Source: Nostocoides sp. F2B08 (GTDB taxonomy: Bacteria > Actinomycetota > Actinomycetes > Actinomycetales > Dermatophilaceae). Taken from it: a DNA stretch of 64,000 nucleotides. The notes under the pieces were generated by a model. The model ran no database searches and had not been told where the DNA came from. It saw only the letters and a list, made by a program, of their open reading frames with translations. The stretch lies in contig NZ_WESE01000009.1 in assembly GCF_009184895.1 (NCBI RefSeq), positions 182,678-246,677 on the forward strand. The letters are read 5' to 3'. The number at the start of each line of letters is the position of its first letter. The stretch's first letter is position 1. Made by a program: the position numbers and the translations under genes. Of the stretch, positions 37,019-46,384 are shown in pieces.

Positions 37019-38797
37019 ATGACCTATTCGGGAACCCACCAGGGCGAGGCACCCTCGGAGGACGCCAGCCGGAGCGAGCTCATCGAGGTGGCCCGGGCCT
37101 GGCTCGAGGACGACCCCGACGAGCGCACCCGTGAAGAGCTGACCGGGATCATCGCCCGGGTCGAGGAGGGCGACGACGTCGCCCGAGCGGAGCTGCTCGA
37201 CCGCTTCTCCGGGATGCTCGAGTTCGGCACCGCCGGCCTGCGGGGGCGCCTCGGAGCGGGCCCCAACCGGATGTGCCGCTCGGTCGTCATTCGCGCCGCC
37301 GCCGGTCTGATCGCCTATCTGACGGAGTCGGTCGACTCCCCTCTCGTCGCCGTCGGTCACGACGCGCGGTACAACTCCGACGTCTTCGCGCGGGACACGT
37401 GCGGCGTCGTCCTCGGCATGGGCGGACGCGCCGTCTGGCTGCCGCGGCCCCTTCCGACGCCGGTCCTGGCGTTCGCGGTGCGTCGGCTCGGCGCGCAGGC
37501 GGGAGTCATGGTCACGGCCAGCCATAACCCGCCGGAGGACAACGGTTACAAGGTCTACCTCGGCGACGGGTCCCAGATCGTCTCACCCGTCGATGTCGAG
37601 ATCGCGAGGCGGATCGCGCGCGTCGAGACCGTGGCCGACGTCCCCCGCTCCAGCGAGGGCTGGAGCGTCGCCGACGAGAGCCTCGTGGACGACTACATCG
37701 CGCGGGCCGTCTCCGTGCTCGACCCGGCGACCCCGAGGGACATCTCGGTCGTCCACACCGCCCTGCACGGGGTCGGCACCGAGACCATCCAGCGAGCCTT
37801 CGCCGAGGCCGGCTTCGCCGAGCTGCTCCCGGTGGCGAGCCAGGCCCAGCCCGACCCTGCGTTCCCCACCGTGTCCTTCCCCAACCCGGAGGAGCCGGGG
37901 GCCATGGACGCCGCTCTCGAGCTCGCCGAGCAGACCGGACCCGATCTCGTCATCGCCAACGACCCCGACGCCGACCGCTGCGCCGTCGCCATCCCCGGAC
38001 CCGGCGGCTGGCGGATGCTGCGCGGCGACGAGGTCGGCGCGCTCATCGGCGCGCACATCATCGCCCGGGGCGTCCCGGACGGCGCCGTGTTCGCGAACTC
38101 GATCGTCTCCTCCCGTCTGCTCGGCGCCATGGCGTCGGCCGCGGGCATCGCGCACGAGGAAACCCTCACGGGTTTCAAATGGATCTCGCGCGTCGAGGGG
38201 CTGCGCTACGGGTACGAAGAGGCCCTCGGCTACTGCGTCGACCCCGACGGCGTGCGCGACAAGGACGGCATCACCGCCGCGCTCCTCATCGCCGAGCAGG
38301 CGGCCGTGCTCAAGTCCGAGGGGCGAGCCCTCAGCGACGTCCTCGACGACCTGGCCCGCGCCCACGGCGTCTACCACACCGACTCGTTCTCGGTCCGGGT
38401 CGAGGACCTCTCGCTCATCGAACGGATCATGGCGCGACTGCGAGAGGACCCGCCGACCGACATCGGCGGCATCACCGTCGAGCGCATCGACGACCTCGCC
38501 AGGGGAGACGGTGGGCTACCTCCGACCGACGGACTGCGCTACCTGCTCTCGGACCGGACCCGCATCATCGTCCGCCCCTCCGGGACCGAGCCGAAGGTCA
38601 AGATCTACTGTGAGGTGATCGAACCCGTCGCGGACGACCTCGCCGGCGCCCGCAAGCACGCGGTGTCGCGGATGTCAGCCGTCCGGGAGACGATGGAAGG
38701 CCTGACCAGCCTCGAGGGACCGGACGCGAGTGACCGGGCCGCGATCGAGGAGAGCACCGCGACCGCGGAGACGACCGAGGAGAGACACGACCCGTGA
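37019..38797 (+). CDS. Phosphohexomutase-family enzyme (phosphomannomutase/phosphopentomutase type)
   Basis: The 592-residue protein starts at ATG 37019. It contains the four-domain alpha-D-phosphohexomutase fold: the phosphoserine loop VTASHNP (Ser168), metal loop NDPDADRCAV, sugar loop GYEEALGYCVDP and phosphate loop RPSGTEPKVKIY. The N-terminal AFGTAGLRGRLGAGPNRM-like segment (FGTAGLRGRLGAGPNRM) is typical of the PGM2/PmmB branch, whose members can use pentose phosphates. Next to PNP it would convert (deoxy)ribose-1-phosphate to the 5-phosphate (inference). The stop overlaps the next GTG. Confidence 0.9.
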   Translation: MTYSGTHQGEAPSEDASRSELIEVARAWLEDDPDERTREELTGIIARVEEGDDVARAELLDRFSGMLEFGTAGLRGRLGAGPNRMCRSVVIRAAAGLIAYLTESVDSPLVAVGHDARYNSDVFARDTCGVVLGMGGRAVWLPRPLPTPVLAFAVRRLGAQAGVMVTASHNPPEDNGYKVYLGDGSQIVSPVDVEIARRIARVETVADVPRSSEGWSVADESLVDDYIARAVSVLDPATPRDISVVHTALHGVGTETIQRAFAEAGFAELLPVASQAQPDPAFPTVSFPNPEEPGAMDAALELAEQTGPDLVIANDPDADRCAVAIPGPGGWRMLRGDEVGALIGAHIIARGVPDGAVFANSIVSSRLLGAMASAAGIAHEETLTGFKWISRVEGLRYGYEEALGYCVDPDGVRDKDGITAALLIAEQAAVLKSEGRALSDVLDDLARAHGVYHTDSFSVRVEDLSLIERIMARLREDPPTDIGGITVERIDDLARGDGGLPPTDGLRYLLSDRTRIIVRPSGTEPKVKIYCEVIEPVADDLAGARKHAVSRMSAVRETMEGLTSLEGPDASDRAAIEESTATAETTEERHDP

Positions 38798-40005
38798 GTT
38801 CCCCAGGAGGATGGGCCGCGCCCGGGCAGTCTCCGTCCCAGCCCGAGCCCGGCCCCCGGCCTCCGCAGCCGCCGCACCCGGCGGCACCACCGCATACCTC
38901 GTCCGAGGCAGGCGGGCCGCCGGCCGTTCCCCCGGCGGCGGGGCCGGCCCAGCCGCCTCCGAGCGCCGGGCCGGGCCTGCCACCGCCGACGATCACCTAC
39001 CAACCGGGCGTGATCCCGTTCCGGCCGCTCGGTCTCGGCGACATCTACGGCGCGGCCTTCAAGATCATCAAGGGCAACCCGGCCGCCACCGTCGGCACAG
39101 CGCTCATCATCGCGCTCATCGCCCTCATCCCGACGACGCCGCTGGGGCTCTGGGTGGCCCGCCAGGGCTCGAGCGACTGGCTCGACCCCACGGCGCCGGT
39201 CGACGAGAGCGCCGGAGCCGACGTCATCCTCGTCACGGCCGGGCAGTACATCCCGACCATCGCCGGCTCGCTCGCCACGGTCGCCCTGGCCGGGTTCATC
39301 GCCTATGTCACCGGGCAGGCCGTCCTCGGCCGCAAGGTCAAGCTGCCCGAGGCCTGGCGCGGAACGCGCCCGCACCTGCTGCGGGTCATCGGGGTGTCCC
39401 TGCTCGTCTCGCTCGTCGTGTTCCTCGTCGCCGCGGCCTTCCTCACGCCGGGGATCGCCCTGATGATCGTCGGACTGACCGGCGGCGACGACGGGTTGGT
39501 CATCGGCGGTCTGGTCACCCTCCTCGGGCTCGGACTGCTCCTGATCCCCACCCTGTTGTTCCTGTGGACGAAGTTCGCGTTCGTCGGGCCGGCGGTCGTC
39601 CTCGAACGCGCCGGCATCGGGCCGTCGATCCGGCGGTCGTGGCAGCTGACCCGCTTCCCGGGGTTCTGGCGGCTTCTCGGCATCCGCCTCCTCACGACGA
39701 TCCTCCTGTCGGTCATCGCCCAGATCCTCGTGATCCCGCTGACGCTGGCGCTGACCGCCGCCATCCTCGTCGGCGGGATCGGCCCGGACGGTCTCGTGAC
39801 GATGCAGGTCGTCATCGGCGCGCTGGTCACCCTCATCTCGGCGGCTGCGACGACCCCGGTGACGGCCACGGTCGACACGCTGCTCTATGTCGACCAGCGG
39901 ATGCGCACCGAGGCGCTCGACGTCCACCTCCTCCAGACGGTCGAGGGACGCGCGCCGCTGCCGTGGCAGCCGGCGCCGGACCCCCTCGCCCGATCCGCCG
40001 CCTGA
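38794..40005 (+). CDS. Multi-pass membrane protein of the DUF4129-cluster type
   Basis: The 403-residue protein has a ~65-residue Pro/Gly/Ala-rich cytoplasmic tail, then six or so membrane helices (for example TVGTALIIALIALIPTTPLG and LLVSLVVFLVAAAFL). Conserved segments such as RPLGLGDIYGAAFKIIKGNP and GPSIRRSWQLTRFPGFWRLLG mark a family resembling the membrane domain of glycerophosphodiester phosphodiesterases. The GTG at 38794 overlaps the phosphomutase stop. It opens the run of membrane and MoxR/DUF58 genes. Function unknown. Confidence 0.8.
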   Translation: MSSPGGWAAPGQSPSQPEPGPRPPQPPHPAAPPHTSSEAGGPPAVPPAAGPAQPPPSAGPGLPPPTITYQPGVIPFRPLGLGDIYGAAFKIIKGNPAATVGTALIIALIALIPTTPLGLWVARQGSSDWLDPTAPVDESAGADVILVTAGQYIPTIAGSLATVALAGFIAYVTGQAVLGRKVKLPEAWRGTRPHLLRVIGVSLLVSLVVFLVAAAFLTPGIALMIVGLTGGDDGLVIGGLVTLLGLGLLLIPTLLFLWTKFAFVGPAVVLERAGIGPSIRRSWQLTRFPGFWRLLGIRLLTTILLSVIAQILVIPLTLALTAAILVGGIGPDGLVTMQVVIGALVTLISAAATTPVTATVDTLLYVDQRMRTEALDVHLLQTVEGRAPLPWQPAPDPLARSAA

Positions 40006-40007
40006 CC

Positions 40008-40667
40008 GTGCCCCCGCTGGTCGACGCACCCCCGCTGGACCCGTCGTCCGGCGAGGGTCGACGCATGCTCGCCGACGAGCTGAGCCGACCCGAGTACGCC
40101 ACCGACGAGAGCCCGCTGCGCCGGGCCGTGCGCACCGTCGTCGAGTGGTTCACGGACCTCTTCGACGGCGCCTCGGGCGGACCGATCTCCTACTGGTGGT
40201 ATGCGGTGGTCGCGGTCGCCGTTCTCGGCGCCCTCGCGCTGGGCGTGTGGGCGGTCATCCGGCTCGAGCCGGCCCGCCGCGCCCGCCGGACCACGGCGGG
40301 CGGGGTCTTCGACGAGGCGGGCCTCGGGGCCGCGGAGTACCGACGGCGGGCCCGCGTGGCGCGCGACGCCGGCGACGGGGCCACGGCGGTCCTCGACGGG
40401 TTCCGAGCCATCGCCGCCGAGGCCGTCGAGCGCTTCGTCCTCGACGACCGTCCCGGCGCCACCGCGCGCGAGATCGCCAGGTCGCTGGAGTCCTCGTTCC
40501 CCGTCGAGCGCGACACCCTGGAGAGCGCCGCGGTCACCTTCGACGCGGTGCGCTACGGGGGCCGGGGCGCCGGGCTCGCCGATGCCGACGCCGTTCTCGC
40601 CCTCGACGAACGGCTCCTCGCCCTCACGCCGTCCGTCCCTCCGGAGCCGACCCGGGCGCCGGCATGA
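40008..40667 (+). CDS. DUF4129-domain membrane protein
   Basis: The 219-residue protein begins at GTG 40008, 2 bases after the previous stop. It has one membrane helix (WYAVVAVAVLGALALGVWAV, about residues 64-83) and a C-terminal cytoplasmic DUF4129 domain recognisable by YRRRARVARDAGDGATAVLDGFRAIA (in part), followed by DDRPGATAREIARSL. This domain is related to the C-terminus of bacterial transglutaminase-like proteins that neighbour MoxR and DUF58 genes. The next ATG overlaps its stop. Confidence 0.82.
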   Translation: MPPLVDAPPLDPSSGEGRRMLADELSRPEYATDESPLRRAVRTVVEWFTDLFDGASGGPISYWWYAVVAVAVLGALALGVWAVIRLEPARRARRTTAGGVFDEAGLGAAEYRRRARVARDAGDGATAVLDGFRAIAAEAVERFVLDDRPGATAREIARSLESSFPVERDTLESAAVTFDAVRYGGRGAGLADADAVLALDERLLALTPSVPPEPTRAPA

Positions 40668-41920
40668 GCACTCCCGTCCTCGAGCGACGCGCAGGCTCCT
40701 ACGACGCGATCGGGCCGACCCGCTCGGCCGTCACGGACCGGGCTCGCGGGATCCTCCCCTGGGTCGCCCTCCTCGTGCTCGGTGCACTCGCGCTCGCGGC
40801 CCTGGGCGCGCGGTCCGGACCCGAGGCCCGCCTGCTCGATCCACGCTCACCCGCCCCCGAGGGTAGCCGGGCGGTGTCCGAGGTCCTGGCCCGGAACGGT
40901 GTCGAGGTCGATGTCGTCGGCACCGTGGCGGAGGTCGCCACGGCCGACCTGTCCGCCACGACCGTCGTCGTCACCGCCGACGGTCTGCTCTCTGCCGAGC
41001 GGCTCGCCGAGCTCTCGGCCGACGCCGTGGACGCCGACCGCCTCGTTGTCCTGCTCACGGCGCCCCGCTTCGTCGCTCCGCTCGCGCCCGGGCTCGCGGC
41101 GTTCTCCGTGCCGGACACCATCTCCGGCCCCGCCGCCGGCTGCCCCGTCGAGGCGCTGCGACCCGGGGACGTCGTCAGCGGCGCCTCCGTCATGATGCTC
41201 GCATCCGAGGGAGGCGATGCGCCCGACGAAGGCAGCGCGCCCGACGGATCGGCGGTCGTCGCCGCCCAGACCTGCCTGCCCGCGCGAGGCATCCCAGACG
41301 GCGGCAGCCTGTTCGCCCGGCTGCCAGCCGCGCCGGACCGCCCCGAGACCCTCCTCGTCGGCTTCTCGCCCGGCCTGACCAACGAGCGGATCACGAGCGA
41401 GGACAACGCCGCCGTCGCGCTACGCCTGCTCGGGGGGTCCGAGAACCTCGTCTGGCTCATCCCGTCCGGGCTCGACGCGCCCTCCGGTGCCGGCTCGGAC
41501 CGGGTCTCCCCCTGGCCGCCCTGGGCCACTCCCGTCGCCCTCGTCCTTGCCGGCGGAACGGTCCTGCTCGCGCTCGTGCGCGGGCGTCGCCTCGGTCGAC
41601 TCGTTCCGGAGCCGCTGCCCGTCATCGTGCGGGCCGCCGAGACGACCGAGAGCCGGGCCCACCTCTACCGCCGCTCCCGCGACCGGGCCCGGACCGCCGC
41701 CATCCTCAGGCAGGGAACCCGGTCCCGACTGCGCCGTCGCCTCGGGGTCGACAGAACCGCCTCTGCGCACGACCTGACCACCGCCGTGGCCGCCGCGACC
41801 GGCGAACCGCACGACCGCATACATCGGATCCTGGGGGACGATGTCCCGGCGACGAACGCCGACCTCGTCGCTCTCGGCTCCGACCTCACCGACCTCGAAC
41901 GAAAGGTGCAGCTCAGATGA
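40664..41920 (+). CDS. DUF4350-domain membrane protein
   Basis: The 418-residue protein starts at ATG 40664, overlapping the DUF4129 stop (ATGA). A membrane helix near residues 30-48 (ILPWVALLVLGALALAALG) is followed by an extracytoplasmic DUF4350 domain (RAVSEVLARNGVEVDVV, TTVVVTADGLLSAERL), a second helix (ATPVALVLAGGTVLLALV) and a basic cytoplasmic tail. DUF4350 resembles GldG/ABC-type solute domains. In actinobacteria this gene is consistently placed between DUF4129 and MoxR genes; its role is unknown. Confidence 0.8.
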   Translation: MSTPVLERRAGSYDAIGPTRSAVTDRARGILPWVALLVLGALALAALGARSGPEARLLDPRSPAPEGSRAVSEVLARNGVEVDVVGTVAEVATADLSATTVVVTADGLLSAERLAELSADAVDADRLVVLLTAPRFVAPLAPGLAAFSVPDTISGPAAGCPVEALRPGDVVSGASVMMLASEGGDAPDEGSAPDGSAVVAAQTCLPARGIPDGGSLFARLPAAPDRPETLLVGFSPGLTNERITSEDNAAVALRLLGGSENLVWLIPSGLDAPSGAGSDRVSPWPPWATPVALVLAGGTVLLALVRGRRLGRLVPEPLPVIVRAAETTESRAHLYRRSRDRARTAAILRQGTRSRLRRRLGVDRTASAHDLTTAVAAATGEPHDRIHRILGDDVPATNADLVALGSDLTDLERKVQLR

Positions 41921-42981
41921 CCGACCCGACCCCCGCCGTGCCGGAGCACGCCCCGGCCGACCCGGGCGAGCCGGCCCCGCCCCCGCAGCGCCCCGGCTCC
42001 GCACCCGAGTCTGGTCCCGAGTCTGTGGAGAGCGCGCGGGCCAGGGCCGCGCTGATCGCCGTGCGCGACGAGGTCGCCAAGGCCGTCGTCGGGCAGGAGG
42101 GCGCCGTCTCCGGGCTCATCGTCGCGCTGCTGGCGCGCGGCCACGTCCTGCTCGAAGGTGTGCCCGGCGTCGCCAAGACCCTGCTCATCCGCTCCCTCGC
42201 GGCCGCGCTCGACGTGACGACCAAGCGCGTGCAGTTCACCCCCGACCTCATGCCGGGCGACCTGACCGGATCGCTCGTGTTCGACTCGCGGATCTCGGAC
42301 TTCGTGTTCCGCGAGGGTCCGGTGTTCACCAACCTGCTCCTCGCCGACGAGATCAACCGGACGCCCCCGAAGACACAGTCGGCGCTCCTGGAGGCGATGG
42401 AGGAGCGTCAGGTCAGTGTCGACGGCGCGCCGCGGCGGCTGCCCTCGCCGTTCCTCGTCGCGGCCACCCAGAACCCGATCGAGTACGAAGGCACCTACCC
42501 GCTCCCCGAGGCGCAGGTCGACCGGTTCCTCCTCAAGCTGACCCTCTCGGTCCCCGGGCGAGAGGACGAGATCGAGGTCCTGCGCCGGCACGCCGCCGGG
42601 TTCGACCCGCGCGACCTCGCGGCGGCCGGACTGCGTCCGGTCGCGAGCGCGGACGACCTCGCCGCAGGTGCCGCCGCCGTGCGCGAGGTGGAGGTGCGTC
42701 CCGACGTGGCCGCCTACGTCGTCGACATCGCGCGCGCCACGCGCACCTCCCCCTCCCTGTCGCTGGGGGTGAGCCCCCGCGGCGCCACAGCGCTCCTGAC
42801 GACCGCGCGGGCGTGGGCCTGGCTGTCGGGCCGGACCTTCGTCACCCCAGACGACGTCAAGGCGCTGGCGCAGCCGACGCTGGCGCACCGCCTCAGCCTC
42901 ACCCCCGAGGCCGAGCTCGAGGGCGTCGGCGTCGCCGCCGTCCTGGACTCGGCACTCGGTTCCGTGCCCGTCCCCCGCTGA
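41917..42981 (+). CDS. MoxR AAA+ ATPase
   Basis: The 354-residue ATPase starts at ATG 41917 (ATGA overlap). After an Ala/Pro-rich start it shows Walker A LEGVPGVAKTLLIRSLA (Gly-Val-Ala-Lys-Thr variant usual in MoxR), Walker B LLLADEINRTPPKTQSALLE, and FLVAATQNPIEYEGTYPLPE. This is the MoxR proper branch, distinct from the 12.7 kb paralogue. It pairs with the DUF58 protein 9 bases downstream. Such pairs act as chaperones for membrane or cell-envelope complexes. Confidence 0.92.
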   Translation: MTDPTPAVPEHAPADPGEPAPPPQRPGSAPESGPESVESARARAALIAVRDEVAKAVVGQEGAVSGLIVALLARGHVLLEGVPGVAKTLLIRSLAAALDVTTKRVQFTPDLMPGDLTGSLVFDSRISDFVFREGPVFTNLLLADEINRTPPKTQSALLEAMEERQVSVDGAPRRLPSPFLVAATQNPIEYEGTYPLPEAQVDRFLLKLTLSVPGREDEIEVLRRHAAGFDPRDLAAAGLRPVASADDLAAGAAAVREVEVRPDVAAYVVDIARATRTSPSLSLGVSPRGATALLTTARAWAWLSGRTFVTPDDVKALAQPTLAHRLSLTPEAELEGVGVAAVLDSALGSVPVPR

Positions 42982-42990
42982 CGACCGCCC

Positions 42991-44286
42991 ATGGCCCTGA
43001 CCCACCGCGCCCTCTGGCTGATCCCGCTCGGGGTCGTCGCCGCCGTGATCTGGCCGTCGCCCGGGACGGTGCGCATCTGGGCGGTCGCCTCGGTCGCGGT
43101 GCTGGCGCTCGACGCGTGGCTCGCTCCCCGGCCGGACGATCTGCGGGTCGCGCGCGCCCCGATCCCGGCACGTCGGTTGGGTGAGTCGGGCGAGTCGCTC
43201 CTCACCGTGACGAACTCCGGCGGGCGGCGAGTGCGGGGACTGCTCCGCGACGCCTGGCAGCCATCGGCCGGCGCGGTCGGCGACCGGCACGAGGTCGATC
43301 TCGTGCCCCGCGAGCGGGTCCGGATCGCGACCCGGCTCCAGCCGACGAGGCGCGGTGACCGGATCGCCGACGCCGTCACCATCCGGTTGCGCGGCCCCCT
43401 CGGCCTGGCCGCACGCCAGCGGTCCTTCGTCGTGCCGGGGACGCTGCGAGCGCTGCATCCGTTCGCCTCCCGCAAGCACCTGCCGAGCAAGCTCGCGCAG
43501 CTGCGGGAGATCGACGGTCGCTCCGCGGTGCGGACCCGCGGGCAGGGCACGGAGTTCGACTCGCTGCGGGACTATGTCGAGGGCGACGACGTGCGCTCGA
43601 TCGACTGGCGGGCGACGGCCCGGCGGCAACACCTCGTCGTGCGCACCTGGCAGCCCGAACAGCACCGCCGGATCGTCATCGTGCTCGACTCCTCGCGTAC
43701 CTCAGCGGGTCGGGTCGGCGACGCTCCGCGACTGGACGCCGGCATGGACGCCGCGCTCCTGCTCGCCGCGCTCGCCCAGCACGCGCGCGACCGGGTCGAG
43801 GTGGTCGTCGGGGACCGCCGGATCCGGGCCCGGGTGGGAGGCGGCACCCGCGGGACGGCTTCCCTGAAGGACATCGTCGAGGCCTTCGCCGGGGTCGAGC
43901 CCGAGCTCGTCGAGGCGGACTGGCCGGCACTGCTGTCTGCGGTCAGTGCCCGCGGCAACCGGCGCGCGCTCGTGGTCCTCGTCACGCCGCTGGAGTCGGC
44001 GGCCGTCGAGTTCGGGCTGCTGCCGTCGATCCCGGGCCTGGTCCGTCACCACGAGGTCGTCGTGGCATCGGTGGCCGATCCGGCGGTGTCCGCGCTCCGC
44101 GAGCGACGCGGCGATCTCGAGAGCACCTACGCGGCGGCCGCCGCCGAGCGCACCGTCGCGCTGCGGGCCCAGACCGCCGACGCGCTCCGCAGGCTCGGCG
44201 CGCACGTGCTCGACGCCGACGCCGACACCCTCCCCGTCGAGCTCGTCGACTACTACCTGCTGCTCAAGGCCCACGGGCGGCTGTGA
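42991..44286 (+). CDS. DUF58-domain protein
   Basis: The 431-residue protein has two N-terminal membrane helices (LIPLGVVAAVIWPSPGTV and IWAVASVAVLALDAWLA). The central DUF58 motif is GTEFDSLRDYVEGDDVRSID then WRATARRQHLVVRTW, and a degenerate VWA-like domain follows (IVIVLDSSRTSAGRVGD). It is the usual partner of MoxR ATPases. It ends the seven-gene plus-strand run that starts at PNP. Confidence 0.9.
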   Translation: MALTHRALWLIPLGVVAAVIWPSPGTVRIWAVASVAVLALDAWLAPRPDDLRVARAPIPARRLGESGESLLTVTNSGGRRVRGLLRDAWQPSAGAVGDRHEVDLVPRERVRIATRLQPTRRGDRIADAVTIRLRGPLGLAARQRSFVVPGTLRALHPFASRKHLPSKLAQLREIDGRSAVRTRGQGTEFDSLRDYVEGDDVRSIDWRATARRQHLVVRTWQPEQHRRIVIVLDSSRTSAGRVGDAPRLDAGMDAALLLAALAQHARDRVEVVVGDRRIRARVGGGTRGTASLKDIVEAFAGVEPELVEADWPALLSAVSARGNRRALVVLVTPLESAAVEFGLLPSIPGLVRHHEVVVASVADPAVSALRERRGDLESTYAAAAAERTVALRAQTADALRRLGAHVLDADADTLPVELVDYYLLLKAHGRL

Positions 44287-44410
44287 GGGGCGGCCGACCT
44301 TATATCACCGCCGGAGAGAAACGTCGGCTTCACGAGACTCCGGATGTCGTGTCGAGCGCGAGCTTCTCGTGTGGAGCGAGCGAGGAGCGACAGCCGAATG
44401 CCGGGACCTG

Positions 44411-45406
44411 TCAGGCCGCCACCGGAGCGTAGTCACCGCGCTCGGGCGAGGCGATGTCGCCGGTCTCCCCTGCCAGCACCGCGCGCCGGCCGAGGACGAA
44501 GACATAGGCGAAGAACGCGAGCTCGGCCATCACACCGATCGAGATCCGGGCCCACGTCGGCAGGCCCGACGGCGTGACGAACCCCTCGATGAGGCCGCTG
44601 ACCAGCAGGACGAGCACGAGACCGAGTGCGACGGCGATCGCTGTGCGGCCCTCCCGGGCGAAGGACTGCAGCCGCGTCATCGGCCCCGGTTCGATCCAGG
44701 ACCAGAACAGCCGGAGCCCCACCCCGCCGGCGACGAAGATGGCCGTCAGCTCGAGCAGACCGTGCGGGAGGATCAGCCCGAAGAACAGGTCGAGGCGGTC
44801 GTACGTCGCCATCAGCGCGCCCGCGACCCCCACGTTGACCATGTTCATGAAGAGGACGTAGATCACCGGCGCCCCGAGCACCCCGAAGGCGATGGCCTGC
44901 GCCGCGACCCACGCGTTGTTCGTCCACACCAGGGTGGCGAACTCGCCGTGCGGGTACTCCGAGTAGTAGTTCTCGAAGTCGGTGTTGACGTAGGCGTCGA
45001 TCTGTCCCGGAGTCAGCTGGGAGGTGTAGACCTCGGGGTTGGCGTGGGCGTACCAGCCGACCCCGAACGCGAACGCGACGTTGACGACGAGGACGCCGAT
45101 CCACCACCACCGCATGCGGTACAGCGCGGCGGGGAACGTCACGGCGAGGAAGCGGCCGAGCGCGCTCCACGAGCCTGTCCGGGAACCGGCGGTGTGGATC
45201 CGGGCGCGGCTGAGCAGGCCCGACAGGTAGCGCACCAGCTCGGGGTCCGGATTGACCGAGCGGAGCGTGGACAGGTCGGTCGAGACCTCGGTGTACAGCC
45301 GGAGCAGCTCGTCCGACTCCGCCCCGGACAGCCGGCGTCGGCCGACCAGGTCCTCGAGGCGACGCCAGGCATCGTGCCTGGCGGACACGTATGCGTCGAG
45401 GTCCAT
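44411..45406 (-). CDS. SpoIIM/stage II sporulation protein M-like membrane protein
   Basis: The 331-residue protein has an N-terminal cytoplasmic helical part (MDLDAYVSARHDAWRRLEDL) and about six membrane helices. Typical family segments are FMNMVNVGVAGALM and LILPHGLLELTAIFVAGGVG. Despite the name, the family is widespread in non-sporulating actinobacteria, next to RDD, DUF58 and MoxR genes as here. It is convergent with the DUF58 gene and divergent from the RDD gene. Role unknown, possibly envelope remodelling. Confidence 0.86.
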   Translation of the reverse strand: MDLDAYVSARHDAWRRLEDLVGRRRLSGAESDELLRLYTEVSTDLSTLRSVNPDPELVRYLSGLLSRARIHTAGSRTGSWSALGRFLAVTFPAALYRMRWWWIGVLVVNVAFAFGVGWYAHANPEVYTSQLTPGQIDAYVNTDFENYYSEYPHGEFATLVWTNNAWVAAQAIAFGVLGAPVIYVLFMNMVNVGVAGALMATYDRLDLFFGLILPHGLLELTAIFVAGGVGLRLFWSWIEPGPMTRLQSFAREGRTAIAVALGLVLVLLVSGLIEGFVTPSGLPTWARISIGVMAELAFFAYVFVLGRRAVLAGETGDIASPERGDYAPVAA

Positions 45407-45492
45407 GGCCGCCAGTATGCCTGCCGTGCCGGCTGGTCACGCCGCGTCGACCGCCCCACCGGCGACTGCCCGCACGTCCGTACAGTGACGGT

Positions 45493-46362
45493 ATGCGAGC
45501 CGCACCCGGGGCCTGGACCGCACCCGCCCTCGACCAGCGGGCGCACATCGGCATCGGCGAGTACGCCACGGACGGCGCCGTCACCAGCGAGGCCGTCGAG
45601 GTCGACCTTCCGGTCGCGACTGTCCTCCAGCGCTGCCTCTCGGGGCTCATCGACCTCGTGGTCCTCGTCGTCGCACTGTTCCTCGCCAGTCTCGTGATCG
45701 GCCTGGTCATCGCAGAGGTGAGCAACGCCATCGCCCAGTCCCTCTTCGTCGTCACGCTCGTCCTGCTGGTCCTCGGGATCCCGATCACGACCGAGACGAT
45801 CACGCGTGGCAAGACGGTCGGCAAACTGACGACCGGGCTGCGAACGGTCCGGGACGACGGCGGCCCGATCGGCTTCCGCCAGGCCGTGGTCCGCGGCCTC
45901 ATCGGGTGGGTCGAGATCTACCTCGCCCAAGCGACGATCGCCCTCGCCGCCGTCCTGCTCACCTCCCGCAACCGACGCGTCGGCGACCTCGCGGCAGGTA
46001 CCTACGTCATCAACGAGCGGCAGACGATCCGACTGCCTGTCCCGACGGCGATGCCGCCGCAGCTCGCAGGGTGGGCCGCCGGTGCGGACATCGCCGCCCT
46101 GCCCGACTCACTCGCCCTGGCGACCCGCCAGTTCCTGCACCGAGCACCCACGCTGACCCCGCAGTCCCGCGCGGCGCTCGGGACCGACCTGGCCAGGCAG
46201 GTGGCCCGGTTCGTGGCCCCGGCTCCACCGCCTGGGCACCACCCCGAGACGTTCCTCGCAGCCGTCCTCGCGGATCGCCGTCGACGTGACGGAGAGCGAC
46301 TCGAACGCGAGGGACGTCTGCGGGAGCGGGTCGTGGTGGAGGGCGAGCGGCTCCCCGACTGA
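45493..46362 (+). CDS. RDD-family membrane protein
   Basis: The 289-residue protein begins at ATG 45493. The RDD domain (about residues 30-165) has the expected Arg (VATVLQRCLSGLIDLVVLVV) and the GKTVGKLTTGLRTVRDDG loop, with about three membrane helices and the RNRRVGDLAAGTYVI terminal motif. A 120-residue cytoplasmic C-terminus is charged and helical. RDD proteins often pair with SpoIIM-like proteins in actinobacteria, which are encoded divergently here 86 bases away. Confidence 0.87.
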   Translation: MRAAPGAWTAPALDQRAHIGIGEYATDGAVTSEAVEVDLPVATVLQRCLSGLIDLVVLVVALFLASLVIGLVIAEVSNAIAQSLFVVTLVLLVLGIPITTETITRGKTVGKLTTGLRTVRDDGGPIGFRQAVVRGLIGWVEIYLAQATIALAAVLLTSRNRRVGDLAAGTYVINERQTIRLPVPTAMPPQLAGWAAGADIAALPDSLALATRQFLHRAPTLTPQSRAALGTDLARQVARFVAPAPPPGHHPETFLAAVLADRRRRDGERLEREGRLRERVVVEGERLPD

Positions 46363-46384
46363 GCGACCGCCGGTACCACGGAGG

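Noticed and set aside
38605..40029. 474-codon minus-strand frame opposite the membrane protein gene
   Set aside because: Arg/Asp/Gly/Gln-rich antisense translation without motifs.
41665..43665. 666-codon minus-strand frame across MoxR and DUF58
   Set aside because: Antisense artefact; the plus-strand genes have full motif sets and overlapping starts and stops.
44287..44410. Terminator between the DUF58 and SpoIIM genes
   Set aside because: GAGCGCGAG-type words recur here but no convincing stem and T-tract could be drawn.
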